A DNA stretch of 39,500 nt from Chara braunii (lineage: Eukaryota > Streptophyta > Charophyceae > Charales > Characeae): assembly GCA_003427395.1 (NCBI GenBank), contig BFEA01000103.1, forward strand, positions 35,631 through 75,130. The letters run 5' to 3'. Numbering within the stretch: position 1 is the stretch's first letter; every line of letters starts with the position of its first letter. Both the position numbers and the translations under genes were made by a program. The notes below the pieces were generated by a model. It did not search any database, had not been told where the DNA came from, and saw only the letters and a list, made by a program, of their open reading frames with translations. Below, one piece after another: positions 37,896-39,500 of this stretch.

Positions 37896-39500
37896 TGTGA
37901 TGAACTATTTTCTGTAACCACGCGACTTTCTGCGCGAGGCTGCTTGGGGAAATACGATGGGTGAACTGTGGGAAGATGGGTCGGACGGGCAAGTTGCATG
38001 GATGTCCTCGTTTCTTTTCGTTTTTCTGTTGGAAGTTGTCGAGTCAGTGTCGGGAAAATACCGTGCCAACGGTTGAGTAGCGCACCTTAGCTAGCACGAT
38101 AAATAATTGTACCATAGCTTCTTTCTTGTTCTGTTGTGAGCACTGGGAATTTTGGCGCGATCATCGCGCGGGAATATCGTTTTTGAATTTTCAACTGATG
38201 TCGAGCCCCCACGGGCTCGCGAAGATGTTTTTCTTTTCTGCTTTTTCGGAATTTTCCTTTGCAATTAGGACTTAAGCTAGGAATTTAGGCACCTACTTAT
38301 TCAGAATTGTTTTTCTTTTCTGCTTTTTCGGAATTTTCCTTTGCTGCGCTGCGCTTTTTGCTTATGCACGCCTTGCCGCGACAAGATCCGGGTGCTAACT
38401 TCTTTTTACACGTAACTGTCATTTTTGGCGGGCACGATTGTAACTGTATCTTTCTTCCTTCTCGGTTTTCTTTTGTTTGCCCGCCTTCTCCTTCTTCCCT
38501 GCCTTACGTACTCTCTTTTCTGCTTTTTCGGAATTTTCCTTTGCTGCGCTGCGCTTTCTGCTTATGCACGCCTTGCCGCGACAAGATCCGGGTTCTGACT
38601 TCTTTTTACACGTAACTGTCGTTTTTGGCGGGCACGATTGTAACTCTATCTTTCTTTCTTCTTGGTTTTCTCTCGTTTGCCCGCCTTCTCCTTCTTCCCT
38701 GCCTTACGTACTCTGTTCTAATTGGTCGGAGCACCTGCATAACCGGATCGATAAATGGAGTGTGGCTACGACCCCCACGCCGCGGCCTGGCCATGCAGAC
38801 GTAGGCACTTCCTCTCTTCTCCTCTTGTCCACTTGGGCTTAACCCCTTACCGTTCGCGCAGGCATGCATGCTATAAATTTTGCAAGCGTGATTAGTTGGC
38901 TCTCTAAGAATTTTGAGGTTAGCGCGATCAGTGAGGGTCGGCTAACAAGCAAGTTTTGGAAGGTGAGTGAGTGCGAGAGTTGGGCGATCCGACGAACTGG
39001 TGTTGGGTGTGCAGGGTTGACGTGCGGGGCCGCGGCGGCCTGTGGCGCACGGGCAAACCTGGCTTGCATGCTCGAACCAAGTGGGTTGACAACTCTGTGT
39101 TGATGCGAGGCGACAGACTGCCCTCATTGGGACTATGGAGCAGAGAGAGAGAAAGAGTAGTGTGTGCGGGATGAGGTTCTTTCTTTTGCTCGTCTGTATA
39201 AATTTTGGCTTCTGCTATGGACGAATTCTGTTGCGGCCTTTTTTGACCTTTCCTTGTAAATCGTCTCGAATTTTCGTTGCTGCTTTTGCCTCGTATGAAT
39301 GCATGAATGGGTGTGAACTCTTCTTAATTCATGACATTTTCGGATTCCTGATCTTGTTTTGCGATGCTTGTCTAATTCTCTCCTCCATTTGCATCTGATT
39401 GAAAGCACCCGCTATGGATGTTTGAGTTATTTTTGATAGTCCTTGATCGTCATAAAGCTGCCAAGAACGCTGTGAGATATTAATTGTCATTCCCCTCCCC
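37896..39500 (+). repeat. 3' LTR (continues to or beyond the window end)
   Basis: Direct repeat of the 5' LTR from TGTGATGAACTATTTTC to at least 39435. After that the 5' copy is hidden by the gap, so the boundary is unknown. It differs from the 5' LTR by a 200-bp internal duplication, a short AG tract and scattered substitutions. Confidence 0.85.
38315..38714. repeat. 200-bp tandem duplication inside the 3' LTR
   Basis: Units 38315-38514 and 38515-38714 both begin CTTTTCTGCTTTTTCGG and contain GCACGCCTTGCCGCGACAAG. The 5' LTR has one copy, so the duplication arose after the two LTRs became separate. Confidence 0.92.

Larger units (their letters stand above)
21138..39500 (+). mobile_element. 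Ty3/gypsy-type LTR retrotransposon with nested insertions
   Basis: Direct repeats beginning TGTGA at 21138 and 37896 bracket a gag-protease-RT-RNase H-integrase order on the + strand, which is the Ty3/gypsy order. The right end runs out of the window. Without the gap, the Penelope-like insert (23491-29716) and the MITE (33930-34341), the element is still over 11 kb, partly because of about 2 kb of extra ORFs between integrase and 3' LTR. Stops and frameshifts occur in every domain, and LTR divergence is about 8% over the first 130 bp, so it is old. The primer-binding site would lie in or near the N run. No clear polypurine tract precedes 37896, which is a weak point. Confidence 0.75.

Overview
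The window is nuclear DNA of a eukaryote and is built almost entirely of nested mobile elements. No intact host gene is recognised. The U6 snRNA pieces match the land-plant U6 sequence as I remember it. There is also a Penelope-like element with its GIY-YIG domain upstream of the RT, and a DIRS-type element with split direct repeats. Together these suggest the green lineage, perhaps a repeat-rich streptophyte alga; that is inference. A run of 705 N (22494-23198) marks a draft assembly.

Layout. (1) Positions 1-1298 are flanking DNA with two dinucleotide microsatellites. (2) Positions 1320-20941 are read here as one 19.6-kb DIRS-type tyrosine-recombinase retroelement. Its ends form the pattern A1 (1319-2437), body, B1 (19863-20092), A2 (20092-20689), B2 (20714-20942), which is the split-direct-repeat pattern of the PAT/kangaroo group. 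The body has a possible two-exon ORF (2900-8177), a decayed Gag-like ORF with a 166-bp intron (10531-11683), an RT-RNase H-Dam-like methylase region on the + strand (16605-18735) and a tyrosine recombinase on the opposite strand (18737-19897). A tRNA-derived SINE (1427-1931) sits inside A1, and A2 keeps the empty site. (3) The element splits a U6 snRNA sequence: the U6 3' end lies just left of A1 (1299-1319) and the U6 5' part just right of B2 (20942-21019), both on the minus strand. (4) From 21138 to beyond the window end lies a Ty3/gypsy-type LTR element: 5' LTR (21138 into the gap), gag, protease, RT, RNase H, a PHD-like finger, integrase, three extra 3' ORFs and 3' LTR (37896 onward). (5) A Penelope-like element of the GIY-YIG-first (Chlamys) type, on the minus strand at 23491-29716, interrupts the gag end of the LTR element and is bounded by 1.2-kb direct repeats (pseudo-LTRs). 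(6) A 412-bp MITE with TTAA duplications (33930-34341) interrupts the pol gene; removing it restores the reading frame.

All the element genes carry stops or frameshifts, so none looks autonomous now. The order of events can partly be read: U6 copy first, DIRS insertion into it, SINE insertion into A1 only; LTR element insertion next to U6, then the Penelope-like element and the MITE into the LTR element.
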